Of a stretch of 64,000 nt of DNA, positions 46,232-54,898 are shown piece after piece (the stretch's first letter is position 1; each line of letters starts with the position of its first letter). The DNA is from GCA-003244245 sp035606945 (GTDB lineage: Bacteria > Actinomycetota > Actinomycetes > Mycobacteriales > Pseudonocardiaceae), in the NCBI GenBank assembly GCA_035606945.1, contig DATNDR010000123.1, positions 19,564 to 83,563 of the forward strand. The letters run 5' to 3'. A program made the position numbers and the translations under genes. The notes under the pieces were generated by a model. The model worked only from the letters and a program-made list of their open reading frames with translations. It did not search any database and had not been told where the DNA came from.

Positions 46232-47683
46232 GTGTCGCCGGCCCGCCCATCGGTGGCGGGAGCACTCACCCCGCCGATTCGGGCGCAGGTTCCCCTCGAT
46301 TGGCCGACTCCGATCGCCAGTCCGGCGCTGTCCATCTCGCATGCTCGGTCGCTGCGGGGGCTGCCGCTGCCCTTGCTGCGCACGTCCAGCTGGGTGGACC
46401 AGTGGCCAGTCCGGTTGGACGCCCGAGAGCTCGGAACGCTACTGGGGGCCCTGCGAGCCAACTCAGAAGCCGCTTCGGCGCGACTGGCCGACAATGCCAT
46501 GGCATATCTGGCTGCATCGACAGGTTCAGCGAGGGGTCACCGGCCACCGCAGCACCCACCCGACGTGGTGGCGGCGCTGCACCGGATCTTGACCCGATCC
46601 CGGTTCCTCAAAGGCTCACGATCGTGTTTCCCGCTGGAGACCGCGCTGGCGCAGATGGTGCCTTTTATCGAGTCCCAGCAGCCGATCACGATCCTGACTA
46701 TCGGATTTCCGTTCAAACAGCACGACAACGGGCTCAAGGCCACTGGCCCCTGGCCGGATCTCGCCGAGCTCGGTGCCCTGTTGCGGCTCAAAGAGCTCGA
46801 CAATGCCTTCACCGCGCTCTATCCGCCCGGCCTGCGGGTGGTGATCCTCAACGACGGTGGCTACTCACGCCCGCGCGGCTGGGCGGAGATGCGTCGCTAC
46901 CGGCGACAGCTCAAGCGTTACGCCCAGTTGGTCGGGCTGGGTAACTCGGTGCGGTTTTGTGATCAGTCCCGATTCGTCGGGCGGGTACTCGGCCCGCGAG
47001 GGTGGAACACCCGCGAGAAATACCGTCGCACCTATAAGGAATTGATCTCCATGCTGGCCGGCAGGCCACGCGAGCTGCGCAGTGCCGCCCTCATCGACCA
47101 GCGGCTGGCCGAGACATTGCCGCCGGCGCTACTGGCCGGCGTACCGTCGTTCCGGGACATCGTGTCCTCGCTGGTGTACTCGGTCCCGGTGCCGGCTCCG
47201 GCGGAAACCGACCTCCGGCAGTGGGCCTGCCAGGTGCTCGCCTGGCCAGACCGGTTCACCGCCCCGGACGTGGCGCCAGAGTTGGCCGCAGCCCGGCGAG
47301 AGGTGATCTCCTGCGCGTGGCAGGACTCCGCCAACTACCTGGCGGCCTGCTTGGCCGACGCTGCGGTGGGCGTCGCCGAGCAGTTCCCGCTGCACGTCCG
47401 GCTCGCCACCGTCGCCTCCCGACCCGGGTGCAGCGGTTTCTCCTACCTCGGTGGCTCGACACTGCTGCCCTGGCACGGCACCGGATGTCTGGACGGCCGC
47501 GGGCTGCTGTGTGCCGAGTTTCTGGTGAGCCTGGACCATCGTGGTTTCCTGCCGGTGTACTGCGACCTCATCGGCGACGAGCAGCCGCTGCTGATGGTGC
47601 CCTTCGCGCGGACCCGGTACGTGCACGGCCGCCGGCAGGTGGACCCCGACCTGCTGGCCGGGGCCCGGCTACGGAGTCGCTGA
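46232..47683 (+). CDS. Isonitrile (isocyanide) synthase-family protein, DIT1/PvcA type
   Basis: This 483-residue protein contains the DIT1/PvcA signature: a stretch ITILTIGFPFKQHDNGLKAT followed by PWPDLAELGALLRL, then YPPGLRVVILNDGGY. Further on, VRLATVASRPG and LLPWHGTG match the family's RLSxHP and TPWHG blocks, though His in the first is lost. PvcA/IsnA enzymes turn the amino group of Tyr or Trp into an isonitrile using ribulose 5-phosphate. The N-terminal 100 residues are extra or divergent. No oxygenase partner (PvcB/IsnB) is adjacent. The GTG start lacks a clear ribosome site. Confidence 0.75.
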   Translation: MSPARPSVAGALTPPIRAQVPLDWPTPIASPALSISHARSLRGLPLPLLRTSSWVDQWPVRLDARELGTLLGALRANSEAASARLADNAMAYLAASTGSARGHRPPQHPPDVVAALHRILTRSRFLKGSRSCFPLETALAQMVPFIESQQPITILTIGFPFKQHDNGLKATGPWPDLAELGALLRLKELDNAFTALYPPGLRVVILNDGGYSRPRGWAEMRRYRRQLKRYAQLVGLGNSVRFCDQSRFVGRVLGPRGWNTREKYRRTYKELISMLAGRPRELRSAALIDQRLAETLPPALLAGVPSFRDIVSSLVYSVPVPAPAETDLRQWACQVLAWPDRFTAPDVAPELAAARREVISCAWQDSANYLAACLADAAVGVAEQFPLHVRLATVASRPGCSGFSYLGGSTLLPWHGTGCLDGRGLLCAEFLVSLDHRGFLPVYCDLIGDEQPLLMVPFARTRYVHGRRQVDPDLLAGARLRSR

Positions 47684-47771
47684 CTGTGACCAGTGAATGT
47701 GTCCTACGCCGCTAACGCCGGCTGCCTGCCTGGCGATGGTTTGGACAACCGGACGATGGCAGGCGGTGCAC

Positions 47772-48056
47772 ATGGTGGCAAAGCAGCACATGTTCAGCTG
47801 GCGGCAGCACCGCGCGGTGGCGCAGGACGCCGACTTTCTGGACAGCGTGGTCGATGCCCAACTGGAGCTCATCCGCCAGCTGCCGATCGACCAGCGTGAC
47901 GAGCTCGCCGAAGCGCTCGCGGTGCTGGTGGTGCTCGCCCATGACCACCGGTGTTACCTGCGAAACTGGATCAGCCGCCGGGAGCTGCGACACCGCGTCG
48001 ACCGCGCGCTGATCAGCCTCGACACCCTAGGCCAGGTCCCCACCCGCGCCCTCTGA
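47772..48056 (+). CDS. Small hypothetical helical protein
   Basis: This 94-residue protein reads as an alpha-helical bundle: VDAQLELIRQLPIDQRDEL and AVLVVLAHDHRCYLRNWI, ending in ALISLDTLGQVP. I recognise no family. The start is uncertain among ATG 47772 and 47790. It lies between the isonitrile synthase-like gene and the nuclease gene, same strand. Confidence 0.5.
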   Translation: MVAKQHMFSWRQHRAVAQDADFLDSVVDAQLELIRQLPIDQRDELAEALAVLVVLAHDHRCYLRNWISRRELRHRVDRALISLDTLGQVPTRAL

Positions 48057-48148
48057 TCGCCCCGCCCGCCCGACCCGCCCACCTCCATGTCGGGGGTCTG
48101 TCACCGCCGTGGCGCCACACTGTCGGTGCCGGGACATAATGTGACGTC

Positions 48149-49786
48149 GTGGACTCAGCAGTGCTGCTCGACGCGGCTGTGGTTACCCGGTGCCGCCGGC
48201 GCGTGCATCTTGACCACGATCCCGCGGCAGTCGACGAACCGCGCGCCACTTTGGATGCGACCGCGCAGCGGCGGATCGCCGCCGCCGCCGCGCACCGCCG
48301 TTGGGTTGCTGACCGCCTGGCTGAGCACCACACCGCCGACTGGGCTGAGGTGTCCCCCGAGTTGACCGCCGAGCAGCGCGTCGCTGCCACCCTGGCCCTG
48401 CTGCGCGAGCACGCGCCGTTGGTCTGGGGCGGGCTACTGCCGGCGGATACGCCAGGCGGGCGGCGTGGCGGTGTGGACCTGCTGATCCGGCACCGCGGTG
48501 GCTACCTACCGGTGATCGTCGTGCGGCACAAGGTCACCGACCCTGGCGACGGGGCCCGCACCAGCCCGCTGACCCAGCCAAGATTCACCGCCGCCCGCGT
48601 CGATCCGGATCGCAAGGTGCGCCCACAGTCCCGGGATCAGTTGCGGTTGGCCCATGCGGTGCGGCTGTTGCGCGCCGCCGGGCTGGCGGCTCGCGGTCGC
48701 GCCACCGGCGGGGTGATCGGGCTCGAGACCGACGTCGTGGTCTGGCACGACCTGGACGTTGCGACCTGGCCGGGTGGGCGCACCGCGATGAACGAGTACG
48801 ACGCGCGGTTCGCCGATCGGCTGGCCGTCGCCCGGGCCGCCGCCACTGCGGGGCCACCTCTGGCGCAACCATCCCGGGTCACCGAATGCCGGTCCTGCCC
48901 GTGGTGGCCCACCTGCGGCCCGGCGCTGCGGGCGTCCCGGGACGTCAGCATGGTGCTGCGCGGAGAGGACGCGGTGGCCCTGCGAGCGGCCGGGGTGTCC
49001 ACCGTAGATGCACTGGCTGCGCTGGACCCTGCCGGCGAGGCGCCGGTGCCGATGGCCGGGATGTCCGTGCGTGACGCGGTATTGCTGGCTCGGGCCTGGC
49101 AGCGGGACCTCACGCTGGTGCGGCGTAACCGGCGCATCTCCGTGCCTCGCGCCGACGTCGAGGTCGACGTGGACATGGAGAGCTTCGACGAGGCCGGCGC
49201 CTACCTGTGGGGCTGCCTGCTGTCGGGCGCTGACATCGGGTTGCCTCGCGGGTATCAGGCGTTCGCCACCTGGGAGCCGGTGCCGACCCCGGATGAGGCG
49301 AGATCGTTCGCCGCATTCTGGCAGCGGCTGACCGGCGTTCGCCGCCGCGCCGCCGAGTGCGGCCGCAGCTTCGCCGCGTTCTGTTACAACGAGCAGGCCG
49401 AGAACCGCTGGATGCTGTCGTCGGCGGAACGTTTCGCCGGCGCACCCGGGATTCCCACCATCGCGCAGGTGCAGGAGTTCATCGCGTCCGATCAGTGGGT
49501 GGATCTATACGGAGTGGTCAGCGCGGAGTTCCTGTGTGCACATGGCAAGGGACTCAAGACGATCGCTCCGGCGGCCGGATTCTCCTGGCACGATCCGGAG
49601 GCCAGCGGCGAGAACTCCATGCGCTGGTACTCCGACGCGGTCGGGCTGGGCGGAGGTGAACCGGATCTGGCGCAACGGGCCCGGCTGCTCACGTACAACT
49701 CCGACGACGTCCACGCCACTCACGCGCTGCGGTTGTGGATGAGCTCTGAGGCCGTCAACAACGTTCCCTACGCGGGTGACCTGTAG
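48149..49786 (+). CDS. TM0106-type RecB-like nuclease with RNase H-like domain
   Basis: This 545-residue protein has an N-terminal RecB/Cas4-like nuclease part ending in a Cys cluster (CRSCPWWPTC), as in iron-sulfur nucleases of this family. It is followed by a helix-hairpin-helix-like segment (LRAAGVSTVDALAALDPAG) and a C-terminal ribonuclease H-like domain (VDVDMESFDEAGAYLWG; acidic residues; YNSDDVHATHALRLWM). The GTG at 48149 is the first in-frame start. It probably acts in DNA repair or RNA processing. Confidence 0.85.
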   Translation: MDSAVLLDAAVVTRCRRRVHLDHDPAAVDEPRATLDATAQRRIAAAAAHRRWVADRLAEHHTADWAEVSPELTAEQRVAATLALLREHAPLVWGGLLPADTPGGRRGGVDLLIRHRGGYLPVIVVRHKVTDPGDGARTSPLTQPRFTAARVDPDRKVRPQSRDQLRLAHAVRLLRAAGLAARGRATGGVIGLETDVVVWHDLDVATWPGGRTAMNEYDARFADRLAVARAAATAGPPLAQPSRVTECRSCPWWPTCGPALRASRDVSMVLRGEDAVALRAAGVSTVDALAALDPAGEAPVPMAGMSVRDAVLLARAWQRDLTLVRRNRRISVPRADVEVDVDMESFDEAGAYLWGCLLSGADIGLPRGYQAFATWEPVPTPDEARSFAAFWQRLTGVRRRAAECGRSFAAFCYNEQAENRWMLSSAERFAGAPGIPTIAQVQEFIASDQWVDLYGVVSAEFLCAHGKGLKTIAPAAGFSWHDPEASGENSMRWYSDAVGLGGGEPDLAQRARLLTYNSDDVHATHALRLWMSSEAVNNVPYAGDL

Positions 49787-49840
49787 ATCTGGTTGCGGTA
49801 TGTCACCATGGGGATCTACGCAACGTGAGGGGAGAGACAC

Positions 49841-51154
49841 ATGTTCATACGGCGCATCGCGGTGATCGGTTCCGGATATGTGGGCTTAACCACCGGCGCG
49901 TGCTTGGCCTCGTTGGGGCACCGGGTGGTGTGCGCCGATGTGGATCCGGGCAAGGTGGCCCGGCTGTCTGCAGGGAAGGTGTCGATCCTGGAGCCGGGGC
50001 TTCCCGAGCTCGTCGCAGAAGGCTTGGCCGCGGGCCGGTTGCAGTTCGTGGTGGGCGCCGCCGCCGCAGTCACGGAGGCTGAGGTGGTGTTCCTGTGCGT
50101 GCCCACGCCGATGGGAAACGGCGGCGGGGCGGACCTCTCGGCGGTGGAGGCGGTGGCCGCAGAGGTGCGCTCATTGCTCCCCACGGGCTGTGTGGTGGTT
50201 AACAAGTCGACTGTTCCGGTGGGCACCGCGGCGCGCACCGCGCAATTGCTGGACCGCCCGGACGTGGCGGTGGTGAGCAACCCCGAGTTCCTCCGGGAAG
50301 GCTCTGCGGTGCACGACTTCCTCAATCCCGACCGCATCGTGGTGGGCTGCGATGCGCAAGACGCCGCCGAGCGGGTCGCGGCACTGTATGCCCGGCTGGG
50401 CGCGCCGACCGTGCTCACCGATGCGGCCAGCGCAGAGATGGTCAAGTACGCCGCGAACTGCTTCCTGGCGATGAAGCTGTCCTATGTCAACGCCATCGCG
50501 GAGCTGTGCGAGCGGTCCGGGGCCGACGTGCTGGACGTCACCGAGGGTATCGGCTATGACCGGCGGATCGGCCAGGCCTTCCTCCAGGCGGGTCCCGGTT
50601 GGGGCGGGTCGTGCCTGCCCAAGGACACTCACGCGCTGCTGCAGGTCTGCGCCGCGGCGGATTTCGATTTCCCGCTGCTGCGGGCCAGCCTGGACACCAA
50701 CACCCGCCAGCAACACCGGATGGTCGACAAGGTGCGGGATGCCGTCGGCGGGTCACTGGCCGGGCAACGCGTGGGGCTGCTGGGGCTGACTTTCAAGGCC
50801 GGCACCGACGACCTGCGTGACTCGCCGGCCCTGACGGTGGCCGCGCTGCTGGCCGCCGAAGGCGCCGACCTGATCGGCTACGACCCTGGAGTGCCTGCCG
50901 CGGTATCCGGCATGACCGACGACCTGCAGGTCACCGACGACCCGCTCAAGGTCGCCTCCGGCGCCGCTGTCTTGGTGGTGCTCACCGAATGGCCTGAATT
51001 CCGGCTGCTGGACTGGGGCCGGCTCGCCGAGTTGGTCGAGCGCCGCATCGTGGTCGACACCCGTAACCTGCTCGACGCCGACGTGCTGCGCCGGGTCGGT
51101 TTCGAGGTCTGCGGTATCGGCCGCCGTCCGAGCCGTGCGCTCACCCCCTCCTGA
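49841..51154 (+). CDS. UDP-glucose/GDP-mannose dehydrogenase family protein
   Basis: This 437-residue protein has an NAD-binding motif GSGYVGLTTGACLASLGH at the N-terminus. The central part reads EFLREGSAVHDFLNPDR and the catalytic Cys is in GWGGSCLPKD. The C-terminal UDP-binding part reads GLTFKAGTDDLRDSPAL. The closest function is UDP-glucose 6-dehydrogenase, giving UDP-glucuronate for cell-surface sugars. A good ribosome site (gtgagggga) precedes the ATG. Confidence 0.92.
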   Translation: MFIRRIAVIGSGYVGLTTGACLASLGHRVVCADVDPGKVARLSAGKVSILEPGLPELVAEGLAAGRLQFVVGAAAAVTEAEVVFLCVPTPMGNGGGADLSAVEAVAAEVRSLLPTGCVVVNKSTVPVGTAARTAQLLDRPDVAVVSNPEFLREGSAVHDFLNPDRIVVGCDAQDAAERVAALYARLGAPTVLTDAASAEMVKYAANCFLAMKLSYVNAIAELCERSGADVLDVTEGIGYDRRIGQAFLQAGPGWGGSCLPKDTHALLQVCAAADFDFPLLRASLDTNTRQQHRMVDKVRDAVGGSLAGQRVGLLGLTFKAGTDDLRDSPALTVAALLAAEGADLIGYDPGVPAAVSGMTDDLQVTDDPLKVASGAAVLVVLTEWPEFRLLDWGRLAELVERRIVVDTRNLLDADVLRRVGFEVCGIGRRPSRALTPS

Positions 51155-51252
51155 ACACCAGCCCGGTGATGTGAACCGGTCGCCGACCGACAAGCCCCTC
51201 CCGGCGTCAGGACGGGGGAAGGTCTAGACGCCAGCCCGATGATCTGCTGTGC

Positions 51253-51266
51253 TTAGCCTTGCCTAA
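51253..51266 (+). promoter_or_regulatory. Iron-box-like site upstream of bfd
   Basis: ttagccttgcctaa matches 12 of 14 positions of the right part of the IdeR/DmdR box (ttagcctaacctaa). It lies 26 bases before the bfd start, where a repressor or activator of the DtxR family could bind. Confidence 0.6.
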
Positions 51267-51291
51267 TCACTCGATCGAGGGCGACGGTGCC

Positions 51292-51486
51292 ATGTACGTC
51301 TGCATCTGCCGCGCGGTGACCGAGTCTGCGGTGCGCGGGTGCATCGCCGACGGTGCCCGAACCGTGAAGGACGTCGTCAAGCGGTGCGAGGCCGGCACTG
51401 GCTGCGGGACCTGCATCAACAAGATCCTCACCTTACTCAGCACCGGTGCGGACGGGTTGGGCAACTCGCTCCGACGTAGTGCCTGA
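51292..51486 (+). CDS. bfd: Bacterioferritin-associated ferredoxin
   Basis: This 64-residue protein has the four Cys of the Bfd [2Fe-2S] domain: CIC near the start and GTGCGTC 31 residues later. The start ATG is followed by YVCICRAVTESAVRGCI, the usual opening. It passes electrons to bacterioferritin to release stored iron. A bfr gene follows 131 bases later, and iron-box-like sites precede both. Confidence 0.92.
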   Translation: MYVCICRAVTESAVRGCIADGARTVKDVVKRCEAGTGCGTCINKILTLLSTGADGLGNSLRRSA

Positions 51487-51526
51487 TTCGCCCGCTTTGC
51501 CCTCGAGCGATCTTTATATGTGCAGG

Positions 51527-51545
51527 TCAGGACAGCCTCACCTTC
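51527..51545 (+). promoter_or_regulatory. Iron-box-like site upstream of bfr
   Basis: tcaggacagcctcaccttc agrees with the 19-base IdeR consensus at about 13 positions and keeps the paired agg/cct core. It lies 73 bases before bfr. It is weaker than the bfd site. Confidence 0.45.
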
Positions 51546-51617
51546 GATGACAGGCCCTCTGGATATCGGTACCGTTATGATCATCCACTACCGACCCTAG
51601 AGGGGGTTCGACAGTTC

Positions 51618-52103
51618 ATGCGCGGCGATGACGAGGTTATTGGACTGCTCAACGAGCAACTCACCCGCGAACTGACCGCGATAAACCAGTACTTCCTGCA
51701 CGCCAAGATGCAGGGCAACTGGGGGTTCACCAAGCTCGCCGAGCACACCCGGCATGAGTCCATCGACGAGATGAAACACGCCGAGCGGATCACCGACCGC
51801 ATTCTGTTCCTGGAAGGTCTGCCGAACTACCAGAAGCTGCTGGCGCTGAACATCGGCCAGACCGTGAAGGAGCAGTTCGAGGCGGACTTGGCCGTCGAGA
51901 TGGACGCCGTGAACGCGCTGCGCCCCGCCATCGCGCTGTGCCGGGACAAGGGCGACGTCACCACCGCCAACATTTTCGAAGACATTCTCGCCGACGAGGA
52001 AGAGCACATCGACTACCTGGAGACCAACCTGGAGCTGATCGGCAAGCTGGGTGAGCAGCTGTACCTCAGCCAGCTCGTGGAACGGCCGCCGACCAACAGC
52101 TGA
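51618..52103 (+). CDS. bfr: Bacterioferritin
   Basis: This 161-residue protein has the diiron ligands in LNEQLTRELTAINQYF and HTRHESIDEMKHAERI, then IFEDILADEEEHIDYL. The Met in EMKHA is the heme-binding Met of the family. Twenty-four subunits form a cage that stores iron as a ferric mineral. It is paired with bfd. Confidence 0.95.
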   Translation: MRGDDEVIGLLNEQLTRELTAINQYFLHAKMQGNWGFTKLAEHTRHESIDEMKHAERITDRILFLEGLPNYQKLLALNIGQTVKEQFEADLAVEMDAVNALRPAIALCRDKGDVTTANIFEDILADEEEHIDYLETNLELIGKLGEQLYLSQLVERPPTNS

Positions 52104-52138
52104 CGGGGGTATCCGCGGGCTCGACTACGGTTGCCGGC

Positions 52139-52510
52139 GTGAGTGATCGCCGATTGTTCGACGTCCACGACGCTCGGGGTTTGCTGCCCGAGGTACGCCG
52201 GCGGGTCGATGCGCTGATCGAGGTCCGGGCAGATCTCACCGAGCTGTCCGTAGATCTGCGCCGCTTCGGCTCGTCGGCGCTCGGCGGCCTCGCGGAGATG
52301 AAGGCGCTGCAGGCCCGGCTGGACCACATGCTCGAGTGGTTTTCCGTCCAGGGCATCGAGGTCAAAGGCCTCGCGCCGGTCCTCGTCGATTTCCCCGCCG
52401 AGTTGGACGGGGAGTCGGTACGGCTGTGCTGGCTGGAAGGTGAAACCGAGTTGGCCTGGTACCACCGCTCCGACCTAGGTCTCGCAGGCCGCCGCCGCCT
52501 CCCCTCCTAA
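52139..52510 (+). CDS. DUF2203-family protein
   Basis: This 123-residue protein starts at a GTG: SDRRLFDVHDARGLLPEVR. The second part reads GIEVKGLAPVLVDFPAE then VRLCWLEGETELAWYHRSD, the DUF2203 signature. It is a small cytoplasmic protein of unknown function, conserved in many bacteria. Confidence 0.85.
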   Translation: MSDRRLFDVHDARGLLPEVRRRVDALIEVRADLTELSVDLRRFGSSALGGLAEMKALQARLDHMLEWFSVQGIEVKGLAPVLVDFPAELDGESVRLCWLEGETELAWYHRSDLGLAGRRRLPS

Positions 52511-52512
52511 CC

Positions 52513-52580
52513 AACCGCAGTCTGCATCCAGACTGCGGTTTACGTTCCCGGAAAACCGCAGTCTGCATCCAGACTGCGGT
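52513..52580. repeat. Twin perfect palindromes between DUF2203 and msrA
   Basis: Two copies (52513-52540, 52554-52580) of a 27-28 base palindrome. Each has arms accgcagtctg and cagactgcggt, with loop catc; copy 1 extends to 12 pairs. A half arm (gactgcgg) follows at 52584. They could be terminators of the upstream gene or paired operators near the msrA promoter. Confidence 0.8.
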
Positions 52581-52605
52581 CGGGACTGCGGCGTAATCTG
52601 GCGGC

Positions 52606-53271
52606 ATGGCCCTGTTCGGACGCGACAAGACACGCATGGTGACCGCCGAGGAAGCGCTGCCCGGACGCGCGATCCCGATGTCTTTGGTGGGCCGCCACGC
52701 CGTGACCGGCCACCCCATCGTGCCGCCATTCCCGGATGGCCTGCGCACCGCGGTGTTCGGAATGGGCTGCTTCTGGGGCGCCGAGCGGATCTTCTGGCGG
52801 ACTCCCGGGGTGTATTCCACCGCGGTCGGCTACGCCGGCGGTCACACTCCCAACCCCAGTTACCAGGAAGTCTGCTCCGGGCGTACCGGGCACACCGAAG
52901 TCGTCCTCGTGGTGTTCGACCCTGCACAGATCTCCTACGCGCAGCTGCTGCGGGTCTTCTGGGAGGGTCACGACCCAACCCAGGGCATGCGGCAGGGCAA
53001 CGACCGGGGCACCCAATACCGCTCCGCCATCTACACCACCGACGCCGAGCAGGCCACCCAAGCCGACGCAAGCCGGTCCACCTACCAGCAGGCGCTCAGT
53101 GTCGCCGGCCGCGGCCAGATCACCACCGAGATCGCACCACTGCGCGATTTCTACTACGCCGAGGACTACCACCAGCAGTACCTTGAGCGCAATAAAAACG
53201 GTTACTGTGGGCTAGGAGGCACGGGCGTCGCGTGCCCGGTGGGAACGGGTGTCGAGTCTGGCGACGCCTGA
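52606..53271 (+). CDS. msrA: Peptide-methionine (S)-S-oxide reductase MsrA
   Basis: This 221-residue protein has the catalytic motif GCFWGAERIFW at about residue 50 and the family blocks VGYAGGHTPNPSYQEVC and YRSAIYTT. Two Cys near the end (GYCGLGGTGVACPVG) can act in resolving the disulfide. It repairs oxidised methionine in the cytoplasm. It starts 26 bases after the twin palindromes. Confidence 0.95.
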   Translation: MALFGRDKTRMVTAEEALPGRAIPMSLVGRHAVTGHPIVPPFPDGLRTAVFGMGCFWGAERIFWRTPGVYSTAVGYAGGHTPNPSYQEVCSGRTGHTEVVLVVFDPAQISYAQLLRVFWEGHDPTQGMRQGNDRGTQYRSAIYTTDAEQATQADASRSTYQQALSVAGRGQITTEIAPLRDFYYAEDYHQQYLERNKNGYCGLGGTGVACPVGTGVESGDA

Positions 53272-53336
53272 CGTCCCGCCTGGCGACCACGGTCCTCGAG
53301 AGCTGACACGCTGGATCATCCACGATGAGCGGCTAA

Positions 53337-53760
53337 TTGGAGTTGCCTGACGGGGTGCACTTCGAGCAGTACGTCTTGCGGATGCCGAAGGCCGCGATCA
53401 CGCTGCTGCTCGACGATGTGCGGGAGCGGGTTCTGATGATCTGGCGGCACCGGTTCGTGCCGGACTGCTGGACCTGGGAGCTGCCCGGAGGATACGTCGA
53501 TTCCGACGAGGCCCCGCGGTCACAGTCGAAGAGGAAACCGGCTGGCGTCCCGCAAAATGACGCTGTTGATTCTCGAGATCCTGCGTTTCCTTGGTGAGGG
53601 CGCCGAAGCCACCGGGGCGACCGGTTGATATCAACGAGGCCGCCTGCGTCGAGTGGATCGCTCTAGACTCGGTCCGCGACCGCATCGCCCCCGGGGCGAG
53701 ATCAATGGTGCCGGTACCCAGGTCGGGCTCCTGCGCATCCTCGCGTTCCATACTCCGTAA
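53337..53760 (+). pseudogene. Broken NUDIX hydrolase
   Basis: The first part keeps the NUDIX fold opening (ITLLLDDVRERVLMIWRHRF, DCWTWELPGGYVDSDE). The catalytic REUxEE helix is disrupted: the expected acidic motif (VEEETGWRP) is present only in another frame, with codons missing. A later frame reads NEAACVEWIALDSVRDRI and ends in GLLRILAFHTP. At least two frame changes exist, so it cannot make the enzyme. Confidence 0.75.
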
Positions 53761-53954
53761 TGTCACTGAACCAGCAGGTCGATCTGCTCGTCGAGCGTCT
53801 GCACCGCTGGTTAAGCCCCGTAGAGGCCGACACCCTGTGCGAGGTGATTACCGAGGCGGCCGAATGGCGCGCGGGATTATGCCCACCCTACGGAATGAAC
53901 CCGAGCGTACCCTCCGTTGGGGTAGGAAGTTGGATTTGCGACCAGTCGCCGTGA
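53760..53954 (+). CDS. Possible small protein
   Basis: The ATG overlaps the stop of the broken NUDIX gene (TAATG) and codes for 64 residues, LNQQVDLLVERLHRWLSP and CEVITEAAEWRAGL. The first 40 residues look like a helical domain. The rest looks random. I recognise no family. It may be the last part of a decayed operon. Confidence 0.3.
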   Translation: MSLNQQVDLLVERLHRWLSPVEADTLCEVITEAAEWRAGLCPPYGMNPSVPSVGVGSWICDQSP

Positions 53955-54379
53955 ATGGAGAACGACTAAGGAAGCGGAGGCTGTGGGTACGGTGACCCGG
54001 TCGCTGCGCAGCATCCAGCACCTGCATCGAGTCGAAGGGCTGTCAGAGTAGTTGTCCTGGCTCAAGCTGTGTCAATGGGGGCATATGCTTGGCTACAGCG
54101 GTCATTTCTCATCCCGGTCGCGCCGACACCTTACCGCCGCCGAGGAACCTGAAACTGACCCCCGGTCCGGGAGAGCAGCAACCTACCGCCTCGTGAGCTC
54201 CAGCCGCGATCACGCACAGACAATACCCGATCACCGACCGTTTACCGCTGGTGGTAGACCGTTGAGCGACGTCTATCCGCGCGCCTGCGCCTGCTGAAGC
54301 TTGATCTGTGCGGAGATGTCGAGGCACTTATACACCCACGGCCCCCAGACTCCGGGCTGGAACATCCGAGGGAGAATCA
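53955..54379 (+). other. Long leader region before the NlpC/P60 gene
   Basis: I see no gene. Regions this long before NlpC/P60 genes in actinobacteria often hold a cyclic di-AMP riboswitch. I cannot match its conserved blocks here, so I leave it unassigned. Confidence 0.35.
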
Positions 54380-54898
54380 GTGTCTCGGGGAAAACACGCC
54401 AAACCGACCTCGCATCACTACTTACCGACTGCGCTGGCGGCGGTGACCCTGGCCGCCGGCGGTGTCCTCGCCTCCGTCGGCAGCGCGGCCGCCGCACCCC
54501 TGCCCAGTAGCAGCACCGTGGCCCGCTCTGCCGGCCAAGCCGACGTCATTGCCCTGCGGGCGTTGGACGCGGCATTGTCGCAGCGCGGCACCCGCTACCG
54601 CAGCGGCGGCAATCGGCCAGGCGGGTTCGACTGCTCCGGCCTAGTGCAGTGGTCCTACCGCCAGGCCGGGCTCTACTTACCTCGCACCGCCGCTGCACAG
54701 TCGCGGGTCGGTGTCCGGGTGGGCCTCTCGGATATCCGACCTGGTGACCTGATCTTCTACTCCTACGGTGGCCATGTCGGACACGTCGCGATGGCCGCCG
54801 GGGACGGCATGCTCATCGAGTCGTCACAGTCCGGTCACCCGGTGGTCAAGCGTCGGATATACACCAGGGGACTGACCGTGATTCGACGCGTCGTCTAG
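54380..54898 (+). CDS. Exported NlpC/P60-family cell-wall hydrolase
   Basis: The GTG at 54380 follows gagggaga and gives 172 residues. A signal peptide (LPTALAAVTLAAGGVLASVGSA) ends near AAAAPLP. The NlpC/P60 domain has the catalytic Cys in GGFDCSGLVQWSY and His in GHVGHVAM. It is a short, single-domain form without LysM or SH3 parts. It probably cuts the stem peptide of peptidoglycan. Confidence 0.92.
   Translation: MSRGKHAKPTSHHYLPTALAAVTLAAGGVLASVGSAAAAPLPSSSTVARSAGQADVIALRALDAALSQRGTRYRSGGNRPGGFDCSGLVQWSYRQAGLYLPRTAAAQSRVGVRVGLSDIRPGDLIFYSYGGHVGHVAMAAGDGMLIESSQSGHPVVKRRIYTRGLTVIRRVV

Noticed and set aside
53955..54379. Possible cyclic di-AMP (ydaO) riboswitch before the NlpC/P60 gene
   Set aside because: The gene type and leader length fit, but I could not find the conserved blocks of that riboswitch.
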